DNA from: Prevotella sp.
GTDB lineage: Bacteria > Bacteroidota > Bacteroidia > Bacteroidales > Bacteroidaceae
Direction: 5' to 3'
NCBI GenBank assembly: GCA_017619445.1
Contig: JAFZSI010000053.1
Coordinates: forward strand, 20,929 to 84,928
DNA: 64,000 bases
Position 1 is the stretch's first letter; every line of letters starts with the position of its first letter. The position numbers and the translations under genes are program-made. Below, piece after piece: positions 24,355 to 32,984 of the stretch. The notes below the pieces were generated by a model, which saw only the letters and a list, made by a program, of their open reading frames with translations, searched no databases and was not told the DNA's origin.

Positions 24355-24741
24355 TCACTTGTGTTTCTGGTAATACTGCAAGCCTCGTTTGACATTTTCT
24401 TTCACAGCATCTGACGACATTGTTGCACCAGTAACACCGTCAATCTGAGTCTTTTCGGCCTTCGACACCTTCAGCCCTTCCCACTTGGTGAGGAGCAGTT
24501 TTTTAATTCGCGCAAAATATTTGGGTGTTTCCTGGTTTTTAAGCGGAACAACCTTTACGATTTTGTTTTTCTGGATGTGGATTTCCACGGGCGTAGTGCC
24601 CAGATAGCCCTTCACATCCTTGGCCAGCGTGGTGGTGTTCACCACGTAGGTGCCGTCGGCTTTCTTTGTCATCACATCGTCTGCCTGCGCGGTGAGCAGG
24701 CTGAAAGCTGCAAAGAGTGCAGCAAATAGAATCTTCTTCAT
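24355..24741 (-). CDS. Exported FMN-binding domain protein
   Basis: A 128-residue protein with a signal peptide (ILFAALFAAFSLLTAQA) and one FMN-binding domain. TQIDGVTGATMSSDAVKENV contains the threonine that takes a covalent phosphoester-linked FMN in RnfG/NqrC-like domains (the second Thr of the TGAT motif). It is probably periplasmic and involved in electron transfer; a flavin transferase (ApbE) is not encoded nearby. I chose the start MKKILFAALF; an upstream start adds residues that come from the flanking repeat. Confidence 0.85.
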   Translation of the reverse strand: MKKILFAALFAAFSLLTAQADDVMTKKADGTYVVNTTTLAKDVKGYLGTTPVEIHIQKNKIVKVVPLKNQETPKYFARIKKLLLTKWEGLKVSKAEKTQIDGVTGATMSSDAVKENVKRGLQYYQKHK

Positions 24742-24769
24742 TTTTCTTTTCAAATAAATTTGTTTGACA

Positions 24770-24850
24770 TAGTAACTGGGGTTTAGACATAGTAACATAC
24801 TAACATATTTCATTTTCTCCTTTTCTCCTTTACTCCTTTTCTCCTTTACT
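24770..24850. repeat. GACATAGTAACATACTAACATA repeat plus CTCCTTTA array, copy 2
   Basis: Nearly identical to the block at 24225-24310. The CTCCTTTT/CTCCTTTA words run into the 3' end of the wecB frame, encoding its last dozen residues. Confidence 0.75.
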
Positions 24851-25954
24851 CCTTACTCCTAATTCCTTACTGCTGTTAAGAATCTGCACGATGCGCTCGG
24901 CTGTGCGTCCGTCCCACCTTTCGGGCAGACTGCACGATTTCCAGTTGCCGGCGAGCATGTCGGTCATGGTTTCGGCCAGCCGCACGGAATCTTCGCCCAC
25001 AAGCACGTTGGAACCTACTTTCACGGTCTCGATGTGCTCTGTATAGCTGTTGAGTGTGATGCAGGGAATGCCGTTGAACGTGGCTTCCTCTGCCACATTG
25101 CCCGAGTCGGTGACAATGCCCTCGGCATGAGCAGTTAGCCATCCAAACTCCAAGTAGCCCAACGGTTCAACGATGTGCAGCGAGCCTGTGTCTGGCCCTA
25201 CAGCCTCGCGCACGGCCTCTGCAGCCCGCTCACGCAAGGGTGCCACGATGGGCACGTTGCCCGCCGCGCCAACCATGGCCCGCATCATGTTCCGCAGGTT
25301 GTCCTTGTCGGCCATCAGTGCCTTGCGGTTGAGGGTGAACACCACATAGTGACCATCCTCGAGACCCAGTTGGTCAACAATTTCGGGGCGTCGCCAAAGT
25401 CCCCGATAGAATCGCAGGTTGTCGATGAGGATATTGCCCACCATATAGACACGGCTCTGCTCGGCTCCCTCGCGGTTGGTGATGCTGTTGTTGCTGATGC
25501 CAGCGGTGAACAACAGGTCAGAAAGCCCGTCGATGACCAAACGGTTGATTTCCTTGGGCATGTGAATGTCAAACGAGCGCGTGCCGGCCACCAAATGTGC
25601 CAGACGGATGCCTTGTTTCTTGGTGACGATGGCGGCCGCCATGGTTGAGGCAAGGTCATCGACCACAATCACTACATCGGCAGGGTTGCTGTGCAGATAA
25701 GCCTCGAACTTGGTCATCACCTGCCCAGTCAGCTCGTTCAGGTTCTCACAATCAACACCTAAGCACACGTCGGGGCGGGCCAATTGCAAATCGTCGAAGA
25801 GCGAACCCTCGAGGGTGGGGTCGTCAGCACGTCCGGCATAAACCAAGGTGCTGCCGATAGACTCGCCAGCGGCCTTTGCCTTGCCGATGGCCCTGACTAT
25901 CGGGGCCACTTTCATGAAGTTGGGGCGTGCGCCCACCACAATACAGATGTTCAT
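24830..25954 (-). CDS. wecB: UDP-N-acetylglucosamine 2-epimerase (WecB family)
   Basis: A 374-residue cytoplasmic non-hydrolysing epimerase making UDP-ManNAc for surface polysaccharides. MNICIVVGARPNFMKVAPIV is the family N terminus. GTRSFDIHMPKEINRLVIDG, VVFTLNRKALMADKDNL, and SGNVAEEATFNGIPCITLNS with the following YTEHIET are the active-site and UDP-binding blocks. In most members EVASFGVP-type text carries the Glu/Arg pair; here it reads EEATFNGIP. The last 13 residues (KELGVRSKGEKE region) are encoded by CTCCTTACTCC repeat words, so the natural end has been extended or replaced. No other polysaccharide genes are adjacent. Confidence 0.9.
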   Translation of the reverse strand: MNICIVVGARPNFMKVAPIVRAIGKAKAAGESIGSTLVYAGRADDPTLEGSLFDDLQLARPDVCLGVDCENLNELTGQVMTKFEAYLHSNPADVVIVVDDLASTMAAAIVTKKQGIRLAHLVAGTRSFDIHMPKEINRLVIDGLSDLLFTAGISNNSITNREGAEQSRVYMVGNILIDNLRFYRGLWRRPEIVDQLGLEDGHYVVFTLNRKALMADKDNLRNMMRAMVGAAGNVPIVAPLRERAAEAVREAVGPDTGSLHIVEPLGYLEFGWLTAHAEGIVTDSGNVAEEATFNGIPCITLNSYTEHIETVKVGSNVLVGEDSVRLAETMTDMLAGNWKSCSLPERWDGRTAERIVQILNSSKELGVRSKGEKE

Positions 25955-26091
25955 TACTCAATCTCCTTTTCTTCTATCTCACACAGAGGTACAGAGTTAT
26001 CAGAGTTTCAGTTTGTTCTCCTTAACCTCTGTTCCTCTGTGTGAGGTTTTCCCTACTTCCCTCCTTTACTCCCGATAACTCCTAACTCCTA

Positions 26092-27039
26092 TTATTCGCC
26101 CTTGAACAGCTCCTTGATGCCTCCGATGGAGCCGAGCACGTTGGTTGCCTCGTAGGGCAGATAAACGGTCTTGGTCTTCTCGCCCTTGCCCAGTTCTTCC
26201 ATCATCTGAATATATTTCTGCGCCAAGAGGTAGTTGGCGGGATTGGTGGATTTGCCCACAGCCTCGGTAATCAGCTCGATAGCCTTGGCCTCAGCCTCAG
26301 CCTTGCGGATGCGTGCCTGAGCCTCACCCTCGGCGTGCAGGATTTCCTGCTGTTTCTGTGCCTCAGCACGGTTGATGGTGGCCAGTTTCTCACCCTCTGA
26401 CTGCAGAATCTCACTCTGCTTGTCACCCTCGCTGGTGAGAATGGCAGCGCGCTTGTTACGCTCAGCCTGCATCTGCTTCTCCATTGCCGAGAGCACACTC
26501 TCAGGCGGAATGATGTCCTGCAGCTCCACGCGGTTCACCTTGATACCCCACTTGTTGGTGGCATCGTCGAGCACTGCGCGCAGCTTGGTGTTGATGGTGT
26601 CACGCGAGGTGAGGGTCTGGTCAAGCTCCAGTTCACCGATGATGTTACGCAGGGTCGTCTGCGTGAGTTTCTCTATGGCGTTGGGCAGGTTGTTGATTTC
26701 ATAGACAGCCTTGAACGGGTCAACAATCTGGAAATACAGCAGCGCGTTGATTTGCATCTGGATGTTATCCTTGGTAATCACGTTCTGGCGGTCGAAGTCA
26801 TACACTTGCTCGCGCAGGTCGATACTGGTAGAATAAACATAGCGGCCGCGGTTCATGGTGATGAACGTCTTGGCGCGGTCTATGAAGGGGATGATGATGT
26901 TGATGCCGGGTTTCAGCGTAGCATAGTATTTGCCCAAACGCTCAACAATCTTGGTTTCTGACTGGGGAATAATCACGAGGCTCATCTTGATGAACAGGAT
27001 GGCCAACACCACAATGGCGATAAAAATATAAGTTGTCAT
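26092..27039 (-). CDS. SPFH/band 7 membrane protein (stomatin/QmcA type)
   Basis: A 315-residue protein with one N-terminal membrane segment (IFIAIVVLAILFIKMSLVII), then the SPFH domain (PQSETKIVERLGKYYATLKP, YSTSIDLREQVYDFDRQNVI) and a long charged coiled coil (residues about 185-265, rich in EAQKQQEILHAEGEAQ). Such proteins form large membrane-bound rings and scaffold proteases or microdomains. The NfeD-like gene 75 bases upstream is its usual partner. Confidence 0.93.
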   Translation of the reverse strand: MTTYIFIAIVVLAILFIKMSLVIIPQSETKIVERLGKYYATLKPGINIIIPFIDRAKTFITMNRGRYVYSTSIDLREQVYDFDRQNVITKDNIQMQINALLYFQIVDPFKAVYEINNLPNAIEKLTQTTLRNIIGELELDQTLTSRDTINTKLRAVLDDATNKWGIKVNRVELQDIIPPESVLSAMEKQMQAERNKRAAILTSEGDKQSEILQSEGEKLATINRAEAQKQQEILHAEGEAQARIRKAEAEAKAIELITEAVGKSTNPANYLLAQKYIQMMEELGKGEKTKTVYLPYEATNVLGSIGGIKELFKGE

Positions 27040-27114
27040 GCTATTTACAATTTTACAATTTACTATTTACAATTTACTATTCATCTCCCTCCCTTTGGGA
27101 GGGTCGGGGTGGGT
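27040..27114. repeat. Repeat words between the NfeD and SPFH genes
   Basis: TTACAATTTACTATTTACAA words and CTCCCTCCCTTTGGGAGG plus GTCGGGGTGGGTTC. The latter is the same word found in frame in aroC at 34431-34463. Confidence 0.65.
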
Positions 27115-27564
27115 TCATTCTTTTTCCACGGTGAGTATGATGCTGTCCATGCTCACCACTTTCACACGTTCGCCTTTGGCAATGGGCATTCCGCCCAAAG
27201 AAACCGCTTTCCAGTCGTCACCGTCGATGGCCACACGTCCGTAGCCACCGGCCTCGATGGCCTCGCTCACGGTTCCGATACGCCCAATCACAGCATCGGC
27301 ATTGCTTACTCGCTCGTCGCCGCTGTGGTGTAGATACTTCAGCGCAAACGGACGCACGAAGAACAAACTGAGCACCGAGAAGATGGCAAACACGAGCAAC
27401 TGTCCGTAGATGCCCAAGCCCAATGCGGCCGCAATGGCCGCAAAGACACCGCCGATGGCAAAACACATGATGAAGAAATCACCGTTCATCAGTTCCAAAA
27501 TCAGACAGATGAAACTCACCAAAGCCCACATCTGCCACAAATGTGCTGCAAAATAATCTATCAT
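27115..27564 (-). CDS. NfeD-family membrane protein
   Basis: A 149-residue protein with N-terminal membrane segments (ALVSFICLILELMNGDFFIM; IGGVFAAIAAALGLGIYGQL; LVFAIFSVLSLFFVRPFALK) and a C-terminal OB-fold domain (VGRIGTVSEAIEAGGYGRV followed by AIDGDDWKAVS). NfeD-type proteins pair with SPFH proteins in membrane microdomains, and the gene lies just upstream of one. Complete and of normal length for the short NfeD class. Confidence 0.9.
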   Translation of the reverse strand: MIDYFAAHLWQMWALVSFICLILELMNGDFFIMCFAIGGVFAAIAAALGLGIYGQLLVFAIFSVLSLFFVRPFALKYLHHSGDERVSNADAVIGRIGTVSEAIEAGGYGRVAIDGDDWKAVSLGGMPIAKGERVKVVSMDSIILTVEKE

Positions 27565-28055
27565 AACAATCTATTGGTTAAAGATTATACGTTGGTTTTA
27601 ACTGTTTTGTTACAAAAAACGCATGTCAAGCACCATGAAACTCATTTCAATCGCCAAGACGCTGCTTTTTCCTTATATTTTTCATGCAAATATACAAAGA
27701 TTCGCTCAAACAAACGAACGTTTTTAGAACATTAACGAATTTTTCAGTGCTTTTGCTCCTTTCGCTTTTTGCTCCATTCTTCCCGAACCCCAAACACAGG
27801 CTTGCAAAAGTGATGGCATAAGTTGAGAAAGTTCACCCTGCGAGTTATAACAGTAACCCCATGAGTTATGGAAATAACTCGCCGCACTATTTTTCCAAAG
27901 CATAGAGTTACGACAACAACGCTATGCTTTACATTCAGATTTTCTAGAAAATTTAGTCGTAACTCTAAACGTTGTTTCCGGAACGATAAATTTGGCGAAA
28001 ACAACGCATCACTCTGGAACTGCCAGATGGCCCGCAGTCATAGTCTGGCAAGGGA
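27565..28055. repeat. Gene-free region with a CTAGA palindrome
   Basis: No gene seen. The palindrome ATTTTCTAGAAAATTT is at 27939-27954, preceded by repeated GAGTTATAACAGTAACCCC/GAGTTATGGAAATAACTC and GAGTTACGACAACAACGC words and followed by AACGTTGTTTCCGG. The arrangement parallels those at 7.5, 32.7, 44.0 and 52.5 kb, but the word is built on GAGTTA rather than GTAAAG. Confidence 0.6.
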
Positions 28056-28526
28056 TTACTGCCTGCCGATGCCCTTCTCACGAAGATACTGCGCACGCTC
28101 CTTGAGTTTCATGCGGGCAAAGCGGCGCCATCCCTGCGCACCGTGGTCGCCGCACTGGTCGAGGTAGTGCAGATCGTGCTGATGGGCGTAGGCTTCCATC
28201 TCAAAAGGATTGAGATAATAGGCTGCGTTTTTCACCTTGCGGAAATAACGCAAGGCTTTGAGCGAATACCAGAAATAGAAACCGTAGAACAAGAACCACG
28301 AGTTGCGTGTTGACTGTGCCTGGCGCAGATGAATCATCTCGTGGTTCTTGAGTGTGCTGAAACGACTGTTGAGATGGTCGGCCATGGCCTGCTCGCTGGT
28401 GAAGATATGTCCGAACACGGTCATGGCGGTATAGCCTTTGCGCTTCCACAAACGGCTCACCTCGGCCGGCATGTCGCTGACTGATGCAGGCCGAGGCGAA
28501 CGGAAAAGAAGTCTCAACAGATTCAC
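28056..28526 (-). CDS. Hypothetical protein with HExxH-like motif
   Basis: A 156-residue protein. TLKNHEMIHLRQAQSTRN contains His-Glu-x-x-His, as in zinc metallopeptidases, followed by a hydrophobic segment (WFLFYGFYFWYSLKALRYF). NPFEMEAYAHQHDLHYLD after it could supply the third metal ligand (Glu). The charged C terminus ends RAQYLREKGIGRQ. I do not recognise a named family with certainty. It may be a small membrane-associated metalloprotease. It is isolated by repeat-rich gaps on both sides. Confidence 0.7.
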   Translation of the reverse strand: MNLLRLLFRSPRPASVSDMPAEVSRLWKRKGYTAMTVFGHIFTSEQAMADHLNSRFSTLKNHEMIHLRQAQSTRNSWFLFYGFYFWYSLKALRYFRKVKNAAYYLNPFEMEAYAHQHDLHYLDQCGDHGAQGWRRFARMKLKERAQYLREKGIGRQ

Positions 28527-28549
28527 CGCGTTTATTTACAATTTGACAA

Positions 28550-28668
28550 TTAATTTATGGAGTAAAGGAGAAAAGGAGAAAAGGAGGAGAGTTAGGAGTT
28601 AGGCACTCCTCCTTTACTACTTTTCTCCTTTACTACTTTTCTCCTTTACTACTTTTCATTTCTCTCCC
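28550..28668. repeat. GGAGTAAAGGAGAAAAGGAG / CTCCTTTACTACTTTT repeat gap
   Basis: Inverted arrangement: purine-rich GGAGTAAAGGAGAAAAGGAG words are followed by CTCCTTTACTACTTTTCTCC words, so the stretch could form a long imperfect hairpin after the hypothetical gene and the M48 gene. Confidence 0.6.
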
Positions 28669-29481
28669 CTACTTCTTATAGTATCTCAGGGCTTCGGGCA
28701 TCCACTGCTGAATCATCTTGATGCGGTTGGCATCGCTGGGGTGGCTGCTCATGATTTCTGAAGTATTATTCTGTGAGCTGGCGGCCATGCGCTGCCAGAA
28801 ACTGACAGCCACCTGCGGGTCGTAGCCAGCCATGGCAGCAAAGATGAGTCCCATGTGGTCGGCCTCGTACTCATGTTCGCGCGAGTAAGACAGGTTTTTG
28901 AACTGGAAGCCCTGCTGGGCTATCGCCTGAATCACAGAAGTTGTGGTTGAGCCCATGCCAAGGGCACCGAGCACGGCACCACCTATCTGTGTCATGGTCT
29001 GCTGGTTGTACTGTTTGCTCAGCTGCTCTGCCGAATGGCGTGCCACGGCATGTGCAATCTCGTGACCCAACACAATGGCCAGCGAACCCTCGTTCTGGGT
29101 GACTGGCAACAAGCCTTCATAAACCACAATCTTGCCTCCGGGCATGCAGAATGCGTTCACGTTCTTGTCCTGCACCAGGTTGAACACCCACGAGTAGTTC
29201 TTCACGTCTTCGGCCATACCGTTGCTCTTCAGATAGGTTTCCACGGCATTGGCAAGTTTCTGGCCTACGCGCTTCACCATAGCGGTGTTGGTGGCGTTGG
29301 TCGATGCTTTGGCTGTTTTCATGTACTCGCTGTACTGCTGGTTGCTCAGGCTGAGGATGTCGGCATCACTTACAGAAAGCTTTTGCTGGCGGCCCGTGAT
29401 GGGCACCGTGCGTGTTGTGCCGCAAGCCGCAAACAACATGGCGGCCATGATGGCAAACAAATAGATTTTCAGTTGTTTCAT
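28669..29481 (-). CDS. M48-family metalloprotease, lipoprotein
   Basis: A 270-residue protein with a lipoprotein signal (LFAIMAAMLFAACGTTR). The zinc site is HEIAHAVARHSAEQ (HExxH), with the third ligand in YSREHEYEADHMGL. FCMPGGKIVVYEGLLPVTQN is another conserved block. It resembles BepA/LoiP-type periplasmic proteases involved in outer membrane protein quality control. It is read alone, upstream of a repeat-filled gap. Confidence 0.93.
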   Translation of the reverse strand: MKQLKIYLFAIMAAMLFAACGTTRTVPITGRQQKLSVSDADILSLSNQQYSEYMKTAKASTNATNTAMVKRVGQKLANAVETYLKSNGMAEDVKNYSWVFNLVQDKNVNAFCMPGGKIVVYEGLLPVTQNEGSLAIVLGHEIAHAVARHSAEQLSKQYNQQTMTQIGGAVLGALGMGSTTTSVIQAIAQQGFQFKNLSYSREHEYEADHMGLIFAAMAGYDPQVAVSFWQRMAASSQNNTSEIMSSHPSDANRIKMIQQWMPEALRYYKK

Positions 29482-29630
29482 AATGATGTGTTTTTGTTGA
29501 GGTTAAGTATTTTCTATCTTCAAAGGGCAGCAGCGGGGTGCCCGAACTGTCAAAATGGTATTACTGAGTGCAAAAATATAAATTTAAATTGAAAACAGCG
29601 ACTGAAAACGAAAAAAAATTTACGTTTCTC

Positions 29631-31871
29631 TCATCGCCTGATAAGGGTAGAGCCGTCAACATCGGAGTCGCCGCCCTGCAACTGACACACATAAACACCC
29701 TGCGGCAGATGGCTCAGGCTCACCGAGGCAGTAGAACTGCCTGGCTCCAATTGTTCGTCCAGCATACGGGCACCGCCCATGCTCCACACGGTGAGGCGTG
29801 CGCGGCGGCTCAGCGGACGGCTGAACCGCAGCTGCAACTGGCTGTCTGTATTCATAGAAAAACTCGCGCCAACTGGCTGGCTGGTTTTCAGACCATTGAT
29901 GCGCGACGGAAGTCCCAGGACTTCCAACAGCCCCGCATAGACATCAATCTCACCATAGCCGTAAAGGTTGTTGGGATAGTCGAGCGTGGGGTCGTAATGG
30001 CGGCAGGTGCGGCTGAAAATCTGCATCACGTCGTCAGGACTCAGCTGCGGGTTGGCCTGAAGCCAAAGGGCAATGGCGCCACTCACGACGGGCGTTGACA
30101 TAGACGTGCCCACATTGGAGTTCCACGAATAGGTGCGACCGCGGAAGTCGAAACGCGCCACGTCTTGCTGCAGGTCGTAGTGATCGGGGTTGTTCTCGAT
30201 GAAATAACTGCTGTAGGCCGACACCACATTGCTGCCCGGAGCCATTACGTCGGGTTTCGTGCGCCCGTCAAGTGTAGGACCAATCGATGAATAGGGCGCA
30301 CGCACACCACCAGAACCCAAACCGAAACTGCGCAACTCGCCCAAATAGTTGTAGTAGCTGGCGCGATGGGACGTGGCACCCACGCAAATCACACTGGGCG
30401 CGCTGCCAGGCGAGTGAATGCAGTACTGGTTGTCGTAGCCCTTGAGAGTCGGGTTTTCCTTGTACTCAACAAACGCGCAGCTGTTGGCAAAGAAGTCCAC
30501 ATCGGCCTCCCCGCCCAATGCCTCAACAGACACGGGAAACTGTGAGTTTCCAAATGTGTTCTTATTGCCCATGAGCAGCACCTCGAAAGCCGATTCCTGC
30601 GGATTGTAAATGGACGGATAGCCTGCTATGAGAATGGGAAAGCGTTCTTCGCCGATGGCGAGCGTGTCGATGAAAAGCGAGTCGGGGCGGCTCAGCACGT
30701 CTTTCGACTGCACCAGCATCTTCTTGGCCCCGTCTTTATGGTAATAAGTGAAGCGGAAAAGGAAATCCCCGCGCGAACGCATGGTGATATAAGCGTATGG
30801 AGCATTGCGATAGACAAACACACCGCCCAACGCCTGCCCCGCAGGCTTGTGATAGTGGCAGCCCTTCATGGCTTCGTTTCCCGCCGAGGCCACCAAGATG
30901 CGCCCCGGACCCGTCAGCGAGTCGAGCACTTCGTACATCAGCACGTCGTCGCCGAAGAAATCCTGATTAGAACCTTCGCTGAACGACACCACGCAGGGCA
31001 TTCCGCGCTCCTCGGCATAGTCGAAAATGTATTTAAAACCAAGCGCGTCGGTGGCTGAGGTGTATTTATACAGGTCGTCCTTGGCAATGAATGCAGTATC
31101 GCTGCTCACGGCGTTGCTCACCAGGCAGATGTCGCTCTCGAAGGCCATGCCGCGATAAGGGCTGTCGTAGCCGCTGCCCGCGGCAATGCCCGCGGTGTGG
31201 GTGCCGTGGCTCTCCACAAGGCCGTCGCGTGAATGTGCGTAGGCAAGCAGGGCCTCGGTGGTGGTGTATTCTGCACCTACAAACAGAGCGCTCCCCACGG
31301 TGTCGGCAGAAAGCTGGTCCCACAAGCGGCGGATGCGGTATTGAGTGGCCGTGCGGTCGTAGAAGGTGGGATGAGTAAGGTCAAAACCAATATCCTGAAC
31401 GCCAATCACCACACCCTTGCCCGTATATGCCTGCGGCAGGCCTTGCCCGGCATAGACAGGGAGCGCATTGACCACCGTGGTGGTGGTGTCCATGTGCAAC
31501 GAGCAACGCTCGCGGGCCTCTATGCGCTGCACACGGCGGTCGGCACTGAGCGCGGCCATGCGGCTCAGCGGAATGCCGGCAATATAGATGTTGCCGAAGC
31601 GAGCCAGCTCGCGGCAACCGTTGGCGCGGAGCACCTCGGAGCCTTGGTCGCTGATGCGTACAAAGGCGCACAGCTGCGACTCGTGCTGCCCTCGTGCCGC
31701 CACACGACGCTGGGCACTGTGCTCAATGGCCGTGAGGCGCACAAACGGTGACATCTTGCGCAGCTCGCCGCGCTGGGCGTGCAACGGAACGGATGTCAGC
31801 GCCAGCATCAATGCCAACAAACAGAAAAACCTTGCAACATGGCCGGAAAATGGGGAAACACTTGTCTTCAT
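29631..31871 (-). CDS. Secreted S8 (subtilisin-like) serine protease with C-terminal sorting-type domain
   Basis: A 746-residue protease with a signal peptide (FFCLLALMLALTSVPLHAQ). The catalytic Asp is in GVVIGVQDIGFD (near residue 160), His in ESHGTHTAGIAAG (near 222), and Ser in VGTSMSTPVVSGAIALW (near 590). An N-terminal propeptide-like region precedes the catalytic domain, and a large insert lies between His and Ser. The C-terminal 80 residues (LTVWSMGGARMLDEQL; LPQGVYVCQLQGG, then the end STLIRR) resemble the type IX secretion tail of Bacteroidetes, so export to the surface is plausible. The gene is monocistronic. Confidence 0.92.
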   Translation of the reverse strand: MKTSVSPFSGHVARFFCLLALMLALTSVPLHAQRGELRKMSPFVRLTAIEHSAQRRVAARGQHESQLCAFVRISDQGSEVLRANGCRELARFGNIYIAGIPLSRMAALSADRRVQRIEARERCSLHMDTTTTVVNALPVYAGQGLPQAYTGKGVVIGVQDIGFDLTHPTFYDRTATQYRIRRLWDQLSADTVGSALFVGAEYTTTEALLAYAHSRDGLVESHGTHTAGIAAGSGYDSPYRGMAFESDICLVSNAVSSDTAFIAKDDLYKYTSATDALGFKYIFDYAEERGMPCVVSFSEGSNQDFFGDDVLMYEVLDSLTGPGRILVASAGNEAMKGCHYHKPAGQALGGVFVYRNAPYAYITMRSRGDFLFRFTYYHKDGAKKMLVQSKDVLSRPDSLFIDTLAIGEERFPILIAGYPSIYNPQESAFEVLLMGNKNTFGNSQFPVSVEALGGEADVDFFANSCAFVEYKENPTLKGYDNQYCIHSPGSAPSVICVGATSHRASYYNYLGELRSFGLGSGGVRAPYSSIGPTLDGRTKPDVMAPGSNVVSAYSSYFIENNPDHYDLQQDVARFDFRGRTYSWNSNVGTSMSTPVVSGAIALWLQANPQLSPDDVMQIFSRTCRHYDPTLDYPNNLYGYGEIDVYAGLLEVLGLPSRINGLKTSQPVGASFSMNTDSQLQLRFSRPLSRRARLTVWSMGGARMLDEQLEPGSSTASVSLSHLPQGVYVCQLQGGDSDVDGSTLIRR

Positions 31872-31940
31872 GCTGCAAAATAAACGAAAAAAAACGAGCC
31901 GACAAAGGAAAAACGGCGAAAACTAATGGCGGCAACGCAT

Positions 31941-31978
31941 AAAAAAGGCTGCAAGCCCCGCCAGCGGAACCTGCAGCC
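31941..31978 (-). terminator. Intrinsic terminator of the 32011 gene
   Basis: On the minus strand GGCTGCA and TGCAGCC enclose a GC-rich loop and are followed by six T (31941-31946). It stands about 30 bases after the stop of the small exported protein. Confidence 0.75.
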
Positions 31979-32010
31979 AACTGATTTGATAATTATTCTT
32001 CTTTGCTTGA

Positions 32011-32364
32011 TTACTTGTTCAGACCACGGTTGTTGAGCGTGGTGTTGAGCAGAAGCAGATACTTCTGAAACTGCTTGCGCGAAAGCACGTAGCGCATGTA
32101 GGTAACGTCCTTGTGAACGGCCTTGGCCACCATCTCGTCGCGCTCTTCCTTGCCAGCGTTAGCGGCATTCTGCATCTCGGCGCAGAACTCCTTGTGAATG
32201 TCCTTCACAGACTGCTCCTGGTCGAGCGACAGCGAGAGAGCCTCGCCCAGTTTCCGCATGTTAACACGCATGTCATAAACATTGGTGCTGTTCACCTTCT
32301 CGTCTTCTGCAAACATAGTAGTCATGCTGAGCACGGCTGCTACAACTAAAATCATTCTCTTCAT
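32011..32364 (-). CDS. Small exported protein of unknown function
   Basis: A 117-residue protein with a signal peptide (MILVVAAVLSMTTMFAEDE) and a helical mature part (MRKLGEALSLSLDQEQSVKD, EFCAEMQNAANAGKEERDEM). The tail YVLSRKQFQKYLLLLNTTLN is typical of small exported proteins found across Bacteroidales, whose role I do not know. It is monocistronic with its own terminator, and divergent from the FKBP gene across a 620-base repeat-rich gap. Confidence 0.75.
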   Translation of the reverse strand: MKRMILVVAAVLSMTTMFAEDEKVNSTNVYDMRVNMRKLGEALSLSLDQEQSVKDIHKEFCAEMQNAANAGKEERDEMVAKAVHKDVTYMRYVLSRKQFQKYLLLLNTTLNNRGLNK

Positions 32365-32904
32365 AATCTTTTTACCTTTCTTTTTTACTAATTACTGTAC
32401 TGTTAAACAATTTGGGCCTCCTGAATAGCCCGTTATCCTAAATTTAATTGCTGAGCCTCGCGGCCCTGTCTCTCATTCAAGGTTTGCGCATTCCCGTCAT
32501 TCAAGAAGTAGTATTCTGTTGTCTTTCGACGGTGCAAAAGTACGACGATTTTGCATACCGCCAAACAATTCGCGGCTTTCTTTGCAAGAAACAGCCATTA
32601 TTTTGACGTAAATCAAAAAAACAACTCGCGGCGCTGTTTCCCCATTCTCAGCACCCGACGAGGCAACGTACTGCTTTACGAGCGAATTTTCTAGAAAATA
32701 TAATCGTAAACCCACAAATTAGCATCGTAAAGTGCAGGTTTATTTTCATAACTCCAAACTTGGTGTTTGTAAAGTGATGCTTTATGCACAGATTTTCTAG
32801 AAAATTTAAACGTAAAGCATAGGAATGGAAAAACAGCCCGCAACGCTGTTTTCGCAACGCATTACACCATTTTTTTCAAACCAGACAAAAGATTTACAAA
32901 GAAA
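32365..32904. repeat. Gene-free region with two CTAGA palindromes
   Basis: No gene seen. AATTTTCTAGAAAATA lies at 32685-32700 and ATTTTCTAGAAAATTT at 32792-32807. Around them are CGTAAAGTGCAGGTTTA, TTGTAAAGTGATGCTTTATG and CGTAAAGCATAGG words, with GGCGCTGTTTCCCC and CAACGCTGTTTTCGC at the two outer edges. Confidence 0.65.
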
Positions 32905-32909
32905 AATAG

Positions 32910-32917
32910 TAACTTTG
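32910..32917 (+). promoter_or_regulatory. Promoter -7 element of the FKBP gene
   Basis: TAACTTTG followed by CACCC fits TAnnTTTG, 68 bases before the start codon at 32985. Confidence 0.55.
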
Positions 32918-32984
32918 CACCCGCAACCCTTTCCCGGCAGGAAAAAGGAAAGAAGAACGCAAAGAATCAGCAAACAATAATTAT

